Shown one piece after another: positions 1 to 6,649 of a stretch of DNA of 9,150 nt (position 1 is its first letter; every line of letters starts with the position of its first letter). The stretch lies in NCBI GenBank assembly GCA_026706505.1, contig JAPOYQ010000608.1, forward strand, positions 416-9,565. The letters are read 5' to 3'. Source of the stretch: Gemmatimonadota bacterium. Its GTDB lineage: Bacteria > Latescibacterota > UBA2968 > UBA8231. The position numbers were made by a program, and so were the translations under genes. The notes below the pieces were generated by a model. It did no database searches, was not told the DNA's origin, and saw nothing but the letters and a program-made list of their open reading frames with translations.

Positions 1-2
1 CG

Positions 3-1412
3 GGCTTTTTGGAGCGGCGCGTGCCGAAAAACGTCCTATATCGAAACAAGGGCAATGGGAAGTTCGAGGAAATAACAGAAAAAGCAGGTGTCGGCGATGA
101 GGGGTATGGCATGGGAGTCTGCGCGGGAGATTACGACAACGACGGTCATGTGGATCTCTATGTCACGAACTTCGGTGCCAATGTATTGTATCGCAATGAC
201 GGCGACGGTTCATTTGTCGATGCGACAGAGACCGCTGGCATCGGCGACGAGCGCTTGAGCATGAGCGCGGCCTTTGCCGATATCGACAACGATGGCGATC
301 TCGACCTCTACGTTTCCAACAATACCGATTTTACTCTCGAAAACCACAAAGAGTGCAGGCACGGTTCCATACGCGTCTACTGCGGTCCCGGTCAGTATAA
401 GGGCGCGTCGGGGATTATGTATCGCAACGAAGGGGATGGAAAGTTTGTCGACGTAACGAGAGTAATGGGCGTTTATAACGACCGCTGTCGTCAACTCGGC
501 GTAGTATTTGGCGATTACGACGAAGACGGCGATGCGGATCTGTTTGTCGCCAACGATATGACCCCGAACTTCCTCTTTCGCAACGAGGGAGGGAGGCGAT
601 TTTCCAATATTGGGCTGGATTCCGGCGTCGCCTTCAGCCCGGACGGCAAATCCGAGGCAGGCATGGGCACGGACTTTGGCGATTACGACCGGGATGGACT
701 CCTCGACATCGTCGTCTGCAACTTCCAGTGGGAGCACTGTCGCCTATTAAAAAACGAGCGGGGCGATGTGTTTAAAGACCAGATACACGAATCCAAACTG
801 GACGAACCGACCTTTTCGACATTGACCTTTGGCACGGACTTTTTCGACTACGACAACGACGGCTACCTCGACCTGTTCCTAGCCAACGGACACGTCGAAC
901 CGAATATAGAAATTATCGACCGCGCCGGACCTTCCTACGCGCAGCGGGATCAGCTATTCCACAACGACACCGACGGCACGTTCACCGACGTCAGCGCCGA
1001 CTCGCCAGGCCTAGCCACCGCTTGGGTCGGACGCGGATCAGCTACCGCCGACTACGACAACGACGGAGATCTCGACCTGTTCGTGAGCAACAACAACCAG
1101 CGCGGCCTGCTGCTGCGTAACGACGGTGGCAACCGCCAGTACTGGCTATCGGTGCGCACCATAGGCACCCACAGCAACCGCGACGGCATCGGCGCGCGGA
1201 TCCGGGTGATCGCTGGCGACCTGCACCAGATCGAAGAAGTTCGTTCAGGCAGTTCGTATCTGTCGCAGAATGCGCTGCGAGTGCACTTTGGCTTGGGCAC
1301 GCACGCGCGGGTGGATCGGGTGGAGATCCGCTGGCCGAGTGGGATAAAGCAGGTATTGGAAGACGTGGCGGCTGATCAATTCCTCACCGTCCGAGAGCCG
1401 GAAAAACTATAG
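3..1412 (+). CDS. FG-GAP/VCBS repeat protein with C-terminal ASPIC/UnbV domain (CRTAC1-like), 5'-truncated
   Basis: The frame is open to the window edge (G-F-L-E-R), so the N-terminus and any signal peptide lie upstream; the TTG at 9 is not a convincing start. Numbering from that TTG gives 467 residues. Calcium-loop repeats of the form D-x-D-x-D-G followed by a hydrophobic strand occur at about 41, 91, 170, 226, 280 and 349, most preceded or followed by a 'YRN-x-G-x-G-x-F' blade motif (11, 61, 138). This is the FG-GAP/VCBS beta-propeller pattern. Residues 394-460 match the ASPIC/UnbV domain: GIGARIRV, the SGSSYLSQ turn, HFGLG, then EIRWPSG. Such proteins are normally exported and hold calcium; their ligands are mostly unknown, and carbohydrate or protein binding is inference. 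The stop lies 21 nt before the TPR gene, a frequent pairing. Family assignment is firm; the role is not. Confidence 0.9.
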   Translation, partial: GFLERRVPKNVLYRNKGNGKFEEITEKAGVGDEGYGMGVCAGDYDNDGHVDLYVTNFGANVLYRNDGDGSFVDATETAGIGDERLSMSAAFADIDNDGDLDLYVSNNTDFTLENHKECRHGSIRVYCGPGQYKGASGIMYRNEGDGKFVDVTRVMGVYNDRCRQLGVVFGDYDEDGDADLFVANDMTPNFLFRNEGGRRFSNIGLDSGVAFSPDGKSEAGMGTDFGDYDRDGLLDIVVCNFQWEHCRLLKNERGDVFKDQIHESKLDEPTFSTLTFGTDFFDYDNDGYLDLFLANGHVEPNIEIIDRAGPSYAQRDQLFHNDTDGTFTDVSADSPGLATAWVGRGSATADYDNDGDLDLFVSNNNQRGLLLRNDGGNRQYWLSVRTIGTHSNRDGIGARIRVIAGDLHQIEEVRSGSSYLSQNALRVHFGLGTHARVDRVEIRWPSGIKQVLEDVAADQFLTVREPEKL

Positions 1413-1433
1413 GACCAAAAGGACAAGGCGAAC

Positions 1434-2972
1434 GTGAAGTGGTCTAACGGTGTGCTATGGCTGGCGTGGATAACGGCTCTTGGCTGCGGTGGCACGCTAG
1501 AAGAAGCGCCTGTAGTAGAGGAACAGGAAGACCCACGCGCGATAGAACTGAATTATTTGGATCGCATTCGCGCCGATTCCAGCGATGTAGCAGCGCACTA
1601 CGAGTTGGGGACGTTCTATTTAGAACACGCCGTGTATGGAGAAGCACTGCGATATTTCAGTGAGACCTTCCGCATCGACTCACTGCATGTACGTGCGTTA
1701 CTAGGTGCCGGAGAAGTCATGACCCGGCAGGGTGAGTTGAAACGGGCGTTGGCCGTATATCGCAAGGCCATCGCGCTCGCGCCCGACAGTGCAGCGGCCT
1801 ATCGCCAGCTCGGCCAGCTCTATTTGCGCACGGACGACGATGCCAAGGCGCGGGCGACATTTGCAAAGGCGTTGCAATTAGCGCCCGATCACGCTCCGGC
1901 CCACTACAACCTAGGCGTGGCGTATGCCCGAGATCACAACTATGAGACCGCCGCCCAGCACATGCAGCGAGCGCTGGAAATAGACCCCGAGTACGCGCTG
2001 GTGTACTACAGCCTGGGAGAGATGTACTGTGCCAAAATGGGGCAATGCGAACGAGCCGTGGACATGGCGAGCAAAGCCGTCAAAATAGATCCTATGCGCG
2101 CCCGCTACCGCACGGCGTTAGGGCACGTCCACATGCGGTTGAATCGCCACGCAGAAGCGGAGGCAGCCTTTCGCGCAGCCATTGAGCGCGATTCAGCTTA
2201 TGTAGAGGCGCTAAATGGGCTGGGGATGGTGCTCGCCCGCCAGGGCAAAGAGGCCGAAGCAGCCGCTATACTCGAACAAAGCATCGCTCTTGACCCAGCC
2301 TATCCAGAAGCGCACTTGACCTTATCCAAAGTGTATATGAAGCAGGGAAAGGCAGAGGAAGGGCAGAGGCAGATCGAGATGTTCAAGCGCCTTCATCCGC
2401 ATTCCGATACCATTCGCGATCAGCGTTTGCGCCTCAAAGGCCACGCCGACGATGCCGTAGCCCGCTATAACTTGGGCGTGATCTACGCGAAGCTGGGTTT
2501 TGCTGAAATGGCTGCTCAAGAGTACAAAGCCTCGCTGAAGATCAACCCCGCCCAGATACAGGCCTGGCAGAATTTGGGCACGGCCTATATGCGGCTGCAG
2601 CGAGTTGACGATGCCATCACGGCCTATCGCCAAGCTCTGACTTTAGACGAGGGCTATGCGCTGGCGTGGTTTAATCTCGGCAATGCCTATTTGATGAAAG
2701 ACTATCCGGTGCAGGCCCGTGCTGCCTATGAGCGCGCTTTGGCGATAAAGGAAAACTACGTCGATGCAATAAACGGCTTAGGTAATGCCAAACTGCGCGA
2801 GGGCAATGCCCGGGAGGCCATCGACGATTTTAAAGCAGTTTTGCGAGCCGATTCCACCTATGTCGGTGCCCATTATAGTTTGGCCTTGGCCTACCGAGAA
2901 GTGGGAGACTCACTTGCGGCGCAGCAGCAGATACGCCTTTTCGCGCTCAAACAAAAAGAGCGCACTCGGTGA
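1434..2972 (+). CDS. Tetratricopeptide-repeat protein, probable lipoprotein (13 TPR units)
   Basis: 512 residues from a GTG start. The stop codon of the preceding gene lies in the same frame 24 nt upstream, so no earlier start is available; AAGG at 1425-1428 is a plausible ribosome binding site. Residues 6-17 form a short hydrophobic segment after Lys2 and end at Cys18 in ALGC. The -3 residue is Ala rather than the usual Leu, so a lipoprotein is likely but not certain. Thirty-four-residue TPR units run from about 52 to 324 (eight units, e.g. HYNLGVAYARDHNYETAAQH at 157) and 340 to 509 (five units), with a non-TPR linker at 325-339. The superhelix should act as a periplasmic or outer-membrane-facing protein-binding scaffold. 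Its position directly behind the FG-GAP/ASPIC gene suggests co-transcription and a shared process, which is inference. No enzymatic domain is visible. Confidence 0.9.
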   Translation: MKWSNGVLWLAWITALGCGGTLEEAPVVEEQEDPRAIELNYLDRIRADSSDVAAHYELGTFYLEHAVYGEALRYFSETFRIDSLHVRALLGAGEVMTRQGELKRALAVYRKAIALAPDSAAAYRQLGQLYLRTDDDAKARATFAKALQLAPDHAPAHYNLGVAYARDHNYETAAQHMQRALEIDPEYALVYYSLGEMYCAKMGQCERAVDMASKAVKIDPMRARYRTALGHVHMRLNRHAEAEAAFRAAIERDSAYVEALNGLGMVLARQGKEAEAAAILEQSIALDPAYPEAHLTLSKVYMKQGKAEEGQRQIEMFKRLHPHSDTIRDQRLRLKGHADDAVARYNLGVIYAKLGFAEMAAQEYKASLKINPAQIQAWQNLGTAYMRLQRVDDAITAYRQALTLDEGYALAWFNLGNAYLMKDYPVQARAAYERALAIKENYVDAINGLGNAKLREGNAREAIDDFKAVLRADSTYVGAHYSLALAYREVGDSLAAQQQIRLFALKQKERTR

Positions 2973-2994
2973 ACTGGACGCATTAAGGAAAACG

Positions 2995-3101
2995 CTTAGT
3001 ACACGACAGTAGAGGTGGTCTGAGATGCTGAGCGGAGCGAAGCGGAGTCGAAGCATCTGATACCCCGATGACCATGTATAACATTACTGTCGTGTACTAA
3101 G
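2995..3101. mobile_element. 107-bp element with perfect 17-bp terminal inverted repeats (MITE/REP-like)
   Basis: The left arm CTTAGTACACGACAGTA (2995-3011) is the exact reverse complement of the right arm TACTGTCGTGTACTAAG (3085-3101). The 73 bases between contain an inner hairpin and no reading frame of note. The arms can also be read as a 13-bp core (GTACACGACAGTA) flanked by TA on both sides (2997-2998 and 3098-3099), the target duplication typical of IS630/Tc1-type elements; this origin is inference. A third, solitary copy of the arm occurs at 7502-7518, so the sequence is dispersed. The element lies between the TPR and HhH genes. When transcribed it would form a long stem that could end or stabilise transcripts. 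No transposase is present, so it would be non-autonomous. Confidence 0.65.
3023..3058. repeat. Inner hairpin with purine-rich loop inside the inverted-repeat element
   Basis: AGATGCT at 3023-3029 pairs with AGCATCT at 3052-3058. The loop is a near-tandem repeat: GCGGAGCGAA (3032-3041) followed by GCGGAGTCGAA (3042-3052), which overlaps the right arm by one base. The core TGAGCGGAG...TCGAAG resembles dispersed palindromic repeats of the CTTCGACTCCGCTCAG type that I recall from many bacterial genomes; that likeness is from memory and unchecked. It may be an older repeat carried inside the outer inverted repeats. Confidence 0.55.
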
Positions 3102-3134
3102 GAAAAACGCGAAATTGCCACAATGGAGGTGCTT

Positions 3135-3401
3135 ATGAAACGCTGGAATTTTGTGGGCTGTGTAGTTATGGCCCTGCTGTGGACTAGCTGTGCGACACTC
3201 TCTCAGCTCGAAGCAAAGCGCATCGATATTAATACGGCCTCGCGCGCACAGCTAGAAACGCTACCCGGGATAGGGCCGGCAGTGGCGCAGAGAATAATCG
3301 AGGGTCGCCCCTATTACAACTCAAAAGGCTTGCTCAACATAAAGGGCATCGATGCGCAGCGCCTAAAGGAAATCGAACCCTATATAACTGTCGTCAAGTA
3401 G
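3135..3401 (+). CDS. Small exported ComEA-like helix-hairpin-helix protein, probable lipoprotein
   Basis: 88 residues from the ATG at 3135. An in-frame ATG at 3123 would add MEVL, but GGAGG (3125-3129) sits 5 nt before the ATG at 3135 and decides the start. Residues 1-19 form a signal sequence: positively charged MKR, hydrophobic 6-16, then WTSC with Cys19. Trp at -3 is unusual for a lipobox, so lipidation is probable only. Residues 30-86 are a ComEA-type HhH_3 domain: IDINTAS (30-36), first hairpin LPGIGPAVAQRI (43-54), second hairpin around IKGID (69-73), and the closing ITV strand (84-86). In ComEA this domain binds DNA outside the inner membrane during uptake. Stand-alone domains like this are common and of unproven function. 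No other competence gene is in the window. Confidence 0.85.
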   Translation: MKRWNFVGCVVMALLWTSCATLSQLEAKRIDINTASRAQLETLPGIGPAVAQRIIEGRPYYNSKGLLNIKGIDAQRLKEIEPYITVVK

Positions 3402-3466
3402 CTATACTTAACCAACCATATAGGTCGAATGGAGGAGTAACCAGTAATTACAAGAAAGGATGAACA
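3402..3466. other. Leader region before the importer operon with ribosome binding site
   Basis: This 65-bp gap separates the HhH gene from the DapA-like gene. AAGGA at 3456-3460, six nt before the ATG at 3467, is a good ribosome binding site. A second Shine-Dalgarno-like GGAGGAG (3431-3437) lies too far upstream to serve that start. TATACT at 3403-3408 resembles a -10 box but has no recognisable -35 partner, so a promoter for the operon here is possible and unproven. No operator or riboswitch structure is evident. Confidence 0.4.
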
Positions 3467-4378
3467 ATGGCGCGATTTGACGACATGAAAGGGGTCTTCG
3501 GCCTGCTGCCGACGCCGTACAGGGAAGACCTCGAGATTCACATCGACGACCTGAAGAAGGTGGCCAATTTCTGCTGCGAGAGCGGCCAGCACGGCATCGT
3601 CTGGCCGGTGATGGTCGGGGAGTTCTGGTTTTTGGGCGAAGAGGAACGTATCCGGGGGCTAGACGCGGTGCTGGAGGAAGTCAACGGCCGCCTGCCCGTA
3701 GTCTTCGGCTGTTCCGGGATCTCGGTGCCGCAGGTGCTGCTCTACGCGCGGGCAGCGCAAAAAGCTGGGGCGGATTCGATTATCGCCATGACGCCGGCGC
3801 GCACTGATGCAGCCACGGCGATGGACCTGTACCGGCGCTTAGCTGGGATGTTCGACGGACCAATCATGGTGCAGAACGCCGACATGTACGCGCCGTTGCG
3901 CGGCGAGCAAGTGGCACAACTAGTCGACGAGATTCCACAGGTTGAATACGTCAAGGAGGAGCGGCAGCCCGGCCCTAAGCACATCGCCGAGGTGGCTGAG
4001 ATGGTCGGTGACCGAGTCAAGTGCATATTCGGCGGGGCGGCGGGCAAGTTTTTGCCCGACGAGATGCGCCGCGGTGCCAACGGCAATATGCCCGCCTGCG
4101 AGCTAGCCGATGTGCTGGCCAAGATCACCGAGTTGTGGTGGGCCGGGCAGGAGGAGGAGGCACGCACAATGCACCGCCGCCTATTGCCGCTGCTCATTCT
4201 CGAAAACCACCCCTTTATGCGCTATATCCTCAAGCGCCGCGGAGTGTTCAGTACGCTGGTAGAACGAGCACCGGCAGGCACGTTAGCGCTGGACGAGGGC
4301 GACAAGCGGGAGATCGAAACCCTGCTAGAGACTGTCGCGGGGGATATCGAGTCGTTTCCGATATTACCAGAGCACTAA
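3467..4378 (+). CDS. DapA/N-acetylneuraminate lyase superfamily protein (dihydrodipicolinate synthase-like), function uncertain
   Basis: 303 residues, the usual length of this TIM-barrel class I aldolase superfamily. An in-frame TGA at 3461 fixes the start. The superfamily pattern is clear: GVFGLLPTPY near the N-terminus, Gly-Glu (51-52) at the GxxGE position, TP at 109-110, and YVKEE with Lys163 at the Schiff-base lysine. Compared by eye with E. coli DapA, Thr44/Thr45 correspond to Met49/Val50, Tyr107 to Arg112, Tyr133 to Gln136, and substrate-carboxylate Arg138 to Tyr141. A true dihydrodipicolinate synthase is therefore unlikely. An aldolase or dehydratase acting on a keto-acid, perhaps derived from the imported sugar, fits better; this is inference. 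It is cytoplasmic, the first gene of the importer operon, and lies 16 nt before the binding-protein gene. Confidence 0.85.
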   Translation: MARFDDMKGVFGLLPTPYREDLEIHIDDLKKVANFCCESGQHGIVWPVMVGEFWFLGEEERIRGLDAVLEEVNGRLPVVFGCSGISVPQVLLYARAAQKAGADSIIAMTPARTDAATAMDLYRRLAGMFDGPIMVQNADMYAPLRGEQVAQLVDEIPQVEYVKEERQPGPKHIAEVAEMVGDRVKCIFGGAAGKFLPDEMRRGANGNMPACELADVLAKITELWWAGQEEEARTMHRRLLPLLILENHPFMRYILKRRGVFSTLVERAPAGTLALDEGDKREIETLLETVAGDIESFPILPEH

Positions 4379-4394
4379 GTAGCAATGATGAATT

Positions 4395-5753
4395 ATGGAC
4401 CGCTCTACTCTGTTCTATAGCCTTTGTGCACTCGGCATTATGGGCCTGCTCAGCGTGCCCACAACGCGTTCCCTGCTACTGGGGCTCGACACGTCCGCAC
4501 AAAGGGAGAGCGGACGCACAGAGATCGTCTTGGCCGGCTGGGGCAATACGCAGGAAGTGGCCATGCTCAATCAGCTCATGGCCGATTTTGAAGCTGGCAA
4601 TCCAGATATAAAGGTCAAGTTCATCCACATCCAGCAAAATTTCAATACCGTGCTGCTGACCATGATGGCCGGGGGACGCTCGCCCGACATCTTTTACGTG
4701 GCACCGGTCACTTTGGGCAACATGTTGTCCAAAGGGGTACTCCTCAACTTGGAGCCCTATCTGGAAAAGAGCCAACTCGTCGGCGTTGAGGACTTTTTTC
4801 CGCAAACGGTCGAACCGTACCGCTGGGACGGCAAGCGCTTTGGCCAAGGGCCGATCTATGGGCTGTGCAAAGACTGGTCGCCCGACTTTTTGATTTTCTA
4901 CAATAAGAATCTGTTTGACGAGGCGGGTATTCCCCATCCAGACGGCAGTTGGACGCGTGAAGAGTTCGTGGACATTGCCCAGCGCTTGACCAAGCGCGAC
5001 GAGCAGGGACGCATCATCCAGTTTGGCGTTTACAACAACGCCAATCCAGAGCAGTGGATCTGGCAGTCGGGCGGGCGAATTTTCTCCGCAGACCGGAAGC
5101 GCGTGTTACTCGAAAGCCCAGAAGTGATCGAGGCGCTGCAGTTTGCCGCCGATCTGTCCACGCGCTGGCACGTGGCACCGGGCTACGCCGAGCAAGCGCA
5201 GAGTCCGGTAAACGTGATGTTCGAAACAGGACGCGTGGCCATGTGCTTTTACGGCCAGTGGTTCGTGCCCCAGTTCCGCAAAAACATCAAGAGCTTTGCG
5301 TGGGGAGTTACGACGCCTCCGCGCCACAAAGTAGATATTTATCTGTCCGGCGGCATGGTCGGTTATGGCATATACGCCCATACCAAACACCCGCAAGAGG
5401 CGTGGCGCTTTATGGAATATCTGGTCGGCCCCCAAGGCCAAGAGGCCATTGCCAAAATCGGCTGGAATATTCCCGGCCGTAGGGAAACCGCGTACAGCCC
5501 TATTTTTGTAGAAAATCCCAATCTGGATGCGGAGATTACCCAGACTTTTCTCAAGGCCGCGGAGCGCACCGAGTTATTTCATCGCAGCCCCTATATCAAT
5601 CCCGCCGAATACAATCTGCTCTTTAATCCAGAGTGGGAACTGGTCATGCTAGGTGAAAAAAGCGTACCCGAGGCGCTGGCGGATGCCGCCAGAAAAATCA
5701 ACCAAGCCATTCGCGACAATATGGCTCTGCAGAAGGCCAAGGTGGACGGATGA
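4395..5753 (+). CDS. ABC transporter extracellular solute-binding protein (family 1, sugar type)
   Basis: 452 residues, typical for MalE/UgpB-type binding proteins. An in-frame TGA at 4389 bounds the start; no strong ribosome binding site is visible, which suggests coupling to the DapA-like gene 16 nt upstream. A hydrophobic export segment spans about 5-30, with a possible cleavage after TSA (33-35). There is no lipobox cysteine, so anchoring may be by an uncleaved helix or the protein may be free. The mature part begins EIVLAGWG (43-50) and shows family 1 landmarks: GGRSPDIFYVAP (93-104), LEPYLEK (119-125), FLIFYNKNLFDEAGI (165-179), and MVGYGIYAHTKHPQEAWRFM (321-340). Trp222, Trp224, Trp289 and Tyr286 are candidates for stacking on a sugar ring. 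The substrate cannot be read from sequence; a carbohydrate is inferred from family and context. Confidence 0.92.
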   Translation: MDRSTLFYSLCALGIMGLLSVPTTRSLLLGLDTSAQRESGRTEIVLAGWGNTQEVAMLNQLMADFEAGNPDIKVKFIHIQQNFNTVLLTMMAGGRSPDIFYVAPVTLGNMLSKGVLLNLEPYLEKSQLVGVEDFFPQTVEPYRWDGKRFGQGPIYGLCKDWSPDFLIFYNKNLFDEAGIPHPDGSWTREEFVDIAQRLTKRDEQGRIIQFGVYNNANPEQWIWQSGGRIFSADRKRVLLESPEVIEALQFAADLSTRWHVAPGYAEQAQSPVNVMFETGRVAMCFYGQWFVPQFRKNIKSFAWGVTTPPRHKVDIYLSGGMVGYGIYAHTKHPQEAWRFMEYLVGPQGQEAIAKIGWNIPGRRETAYSPIFVENPNLDAEITQTFLKAAERTELFHRSPYINPAEYNLLFNPEWELVMLGEKSVPEALADAARKINQAIRDNMALQKAKVDG

Positions 5754-6649
5754 AACTCAATCTGCGAGAAAACCTAGAAGGGTATCTCTTCATATCGCCG
5801 TGGATCTTGGGCATGGTGCTCTTTGCCCTCGGGCCGATACTGGCCAGCTTTGGTCTGGCGTTCACGCGCTGGAACCTCTTTACGGAGCCGGAGTACGTGG
5901 GATGGGCCAATTTTCAGAAGCTGGCGCACGACCCACTCTTTTACAAATCGGTGTTTAATACGATCTACTACACGGTTTTTGCCGTGCCGCTGGGGCTCGT
6001 GCTGGCGCTGGGACTGGCCATGCTGGTCAACCACCGTCTGCGCGGAGTCAATTTTTTTCGCACGGCTTTTTTTCTGCCCAATGTCGTGGCGGGCATCGCG
6101 ATGCTGCTGCTGTGGAAGTGGCTCTTCGATCCCAATTTTGGCTTGATCAACCTGTTCCTCGACTGGACCGGATTGATGGCGGTGTTCGAGTGGACCGGCA
6201 TTGGCCGGCCCCAGTGGATCTCGTCGCGGGCGGGTGCCATGCCGGGCCTAGTCTTTATGAGCATCTGGGGCTTGGGTGGATCGATGATGATTTTTCTGGC
6301 TGGCCTGCAGAATATTCCCCGCGAGTTGATCGAAGCTGCGGAACTGGACGGCGCCGGGCCGTGGAAGCGCTTTAGATACGTCACCGTGCCGCTGCTGACT
6401 CCGACGATTTTTTTCCTGACGATGGTCGGCGTGATTGGCTCGCTGCAGGTCTTTAACCAAGCCTATGTCATGACCCAAGGCGGGCCGGCGCACGCAACGT
6501 TATTCTACGTCCTGTATCTCTTTCAAACGGCCTTCGAGCGCTTCCAGATGGGCTATGCCTGCGCCATGGCCTTGGTCCTCTTTATCATCACGCTGATCGT
6601 CTCGCTCATCCAGCTAGCGATGGGCAAAAAATGGGTGCATTACCAATGA
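5750..6649 (+). CDS. ABC sugar transporter permease, MalF/UgpA type
   Basis: 299 residues. The start ATG overlaps the stop of the binding-protein gene in an ATGA (5750-5753), indicating translational coupling. About six membrane segments are visible, near 14-34, 74-94, 106-123, 165-185, 217-237 and 272-290. The cytoplasmic EAA loop, which docks onto the ATPase, is at 194-215: IEAAELDGAGPWKRFRYVTV, with the conserved EAA-x3-G spacing. The FLPNVV segment (108-113) and the 'QGGP' near 243-246 are also typical of this subfamily. It should form the inner-membrane channel as a heterodimer with the next gene product. A loop of about 35 residues (128-164) between the third and fourth segments is probably periplasmic. 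Confidence 0.93.
   Translation: MKLNLRENLEGYLFISPWILGMVLFALGPILASFGLAFTRWNLFTEPEYVGWANFQKLAHDPLFYKSVFNTIYYTVFAVPLGLVLALGLAMLVNHRLRGVNFFRTAFFLPNVVAGIAMLLLWKWLFDPNFGLINLFLDWTGLMAVFEWTGIGRPQWISSRAGAMPGLVFMSIWGLGGSMMIFLAGLQNIPRELIEAAELDGAGPWKRFRYVTVPLLTPTIFFLTMVGVIGSLQVFNQAYVMTQGGPAHATLFYVLYLFQTAFERFQMGYACAMALVLFIITLIVSLIQLAMGKKWVHYQ

Larger units (their letters stand above)
2973..3134. other. Intergenic region between the TPR and HhH genes
   Basis: This 162-bp stretch is the longest gene-free part of the window and is mostly filled by the inverted-repeat element. Outside it are TAAGGAAAACGC (2984-2995) on the left and TAAGGAAAAACGC (3098-3110) on the right. This is an imperfect direct repeat differing by one A in the homopolymer and partly overlapping the inverted-repeat ends. 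A ribosome binding site, GGAGG at 3125-3129, precedes the next gene. No convincing -35/-10 pair is visible. Confidence 0.6.

Noticed and set aside
210..737. Long antisense reading frame under the FG-GAP gene
   Set aside because: Product of the repetitive codon pattern of the propeller repeats; no ribosome binding site or recognisable domain.
2995..3101. CRISPR array or tRNA-like structure in the intergenic region
   Set aside because: The repeats are inverted and occur once each, without regular spacers, and no cloverleaf can be formed.
3387..3394. ACTGTCGT near the end of the HhH gene, resembling the repeat arm
   Set aside because: Only eight bases match and they fall within codons for the closing strand of the HhH domain, so chance and coding constraint explain it.
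3403..3408. TATACT as a -10 promoter box before the importer operon
   Set aside because: The base at the proper spacing upstream (around 3380-3385) does not resemble a -35 element, and a single hexamer is weak evidence.
3429..3440. ATG-GAG-GAG-TAA mini reading frame with a Shine-Dalgarno-like core
   Set aside because: Three codons, no ribosome binding site of its own and no attenuator structure; too little to call a leader peptide.
6631..6645. Earlier ATG for the second permease
   Set aside because: The ATG at 6646 overlaps the previous stop in the same ATGA arrangement as the preceding pair, and the extra five residues add nothing recognisable.
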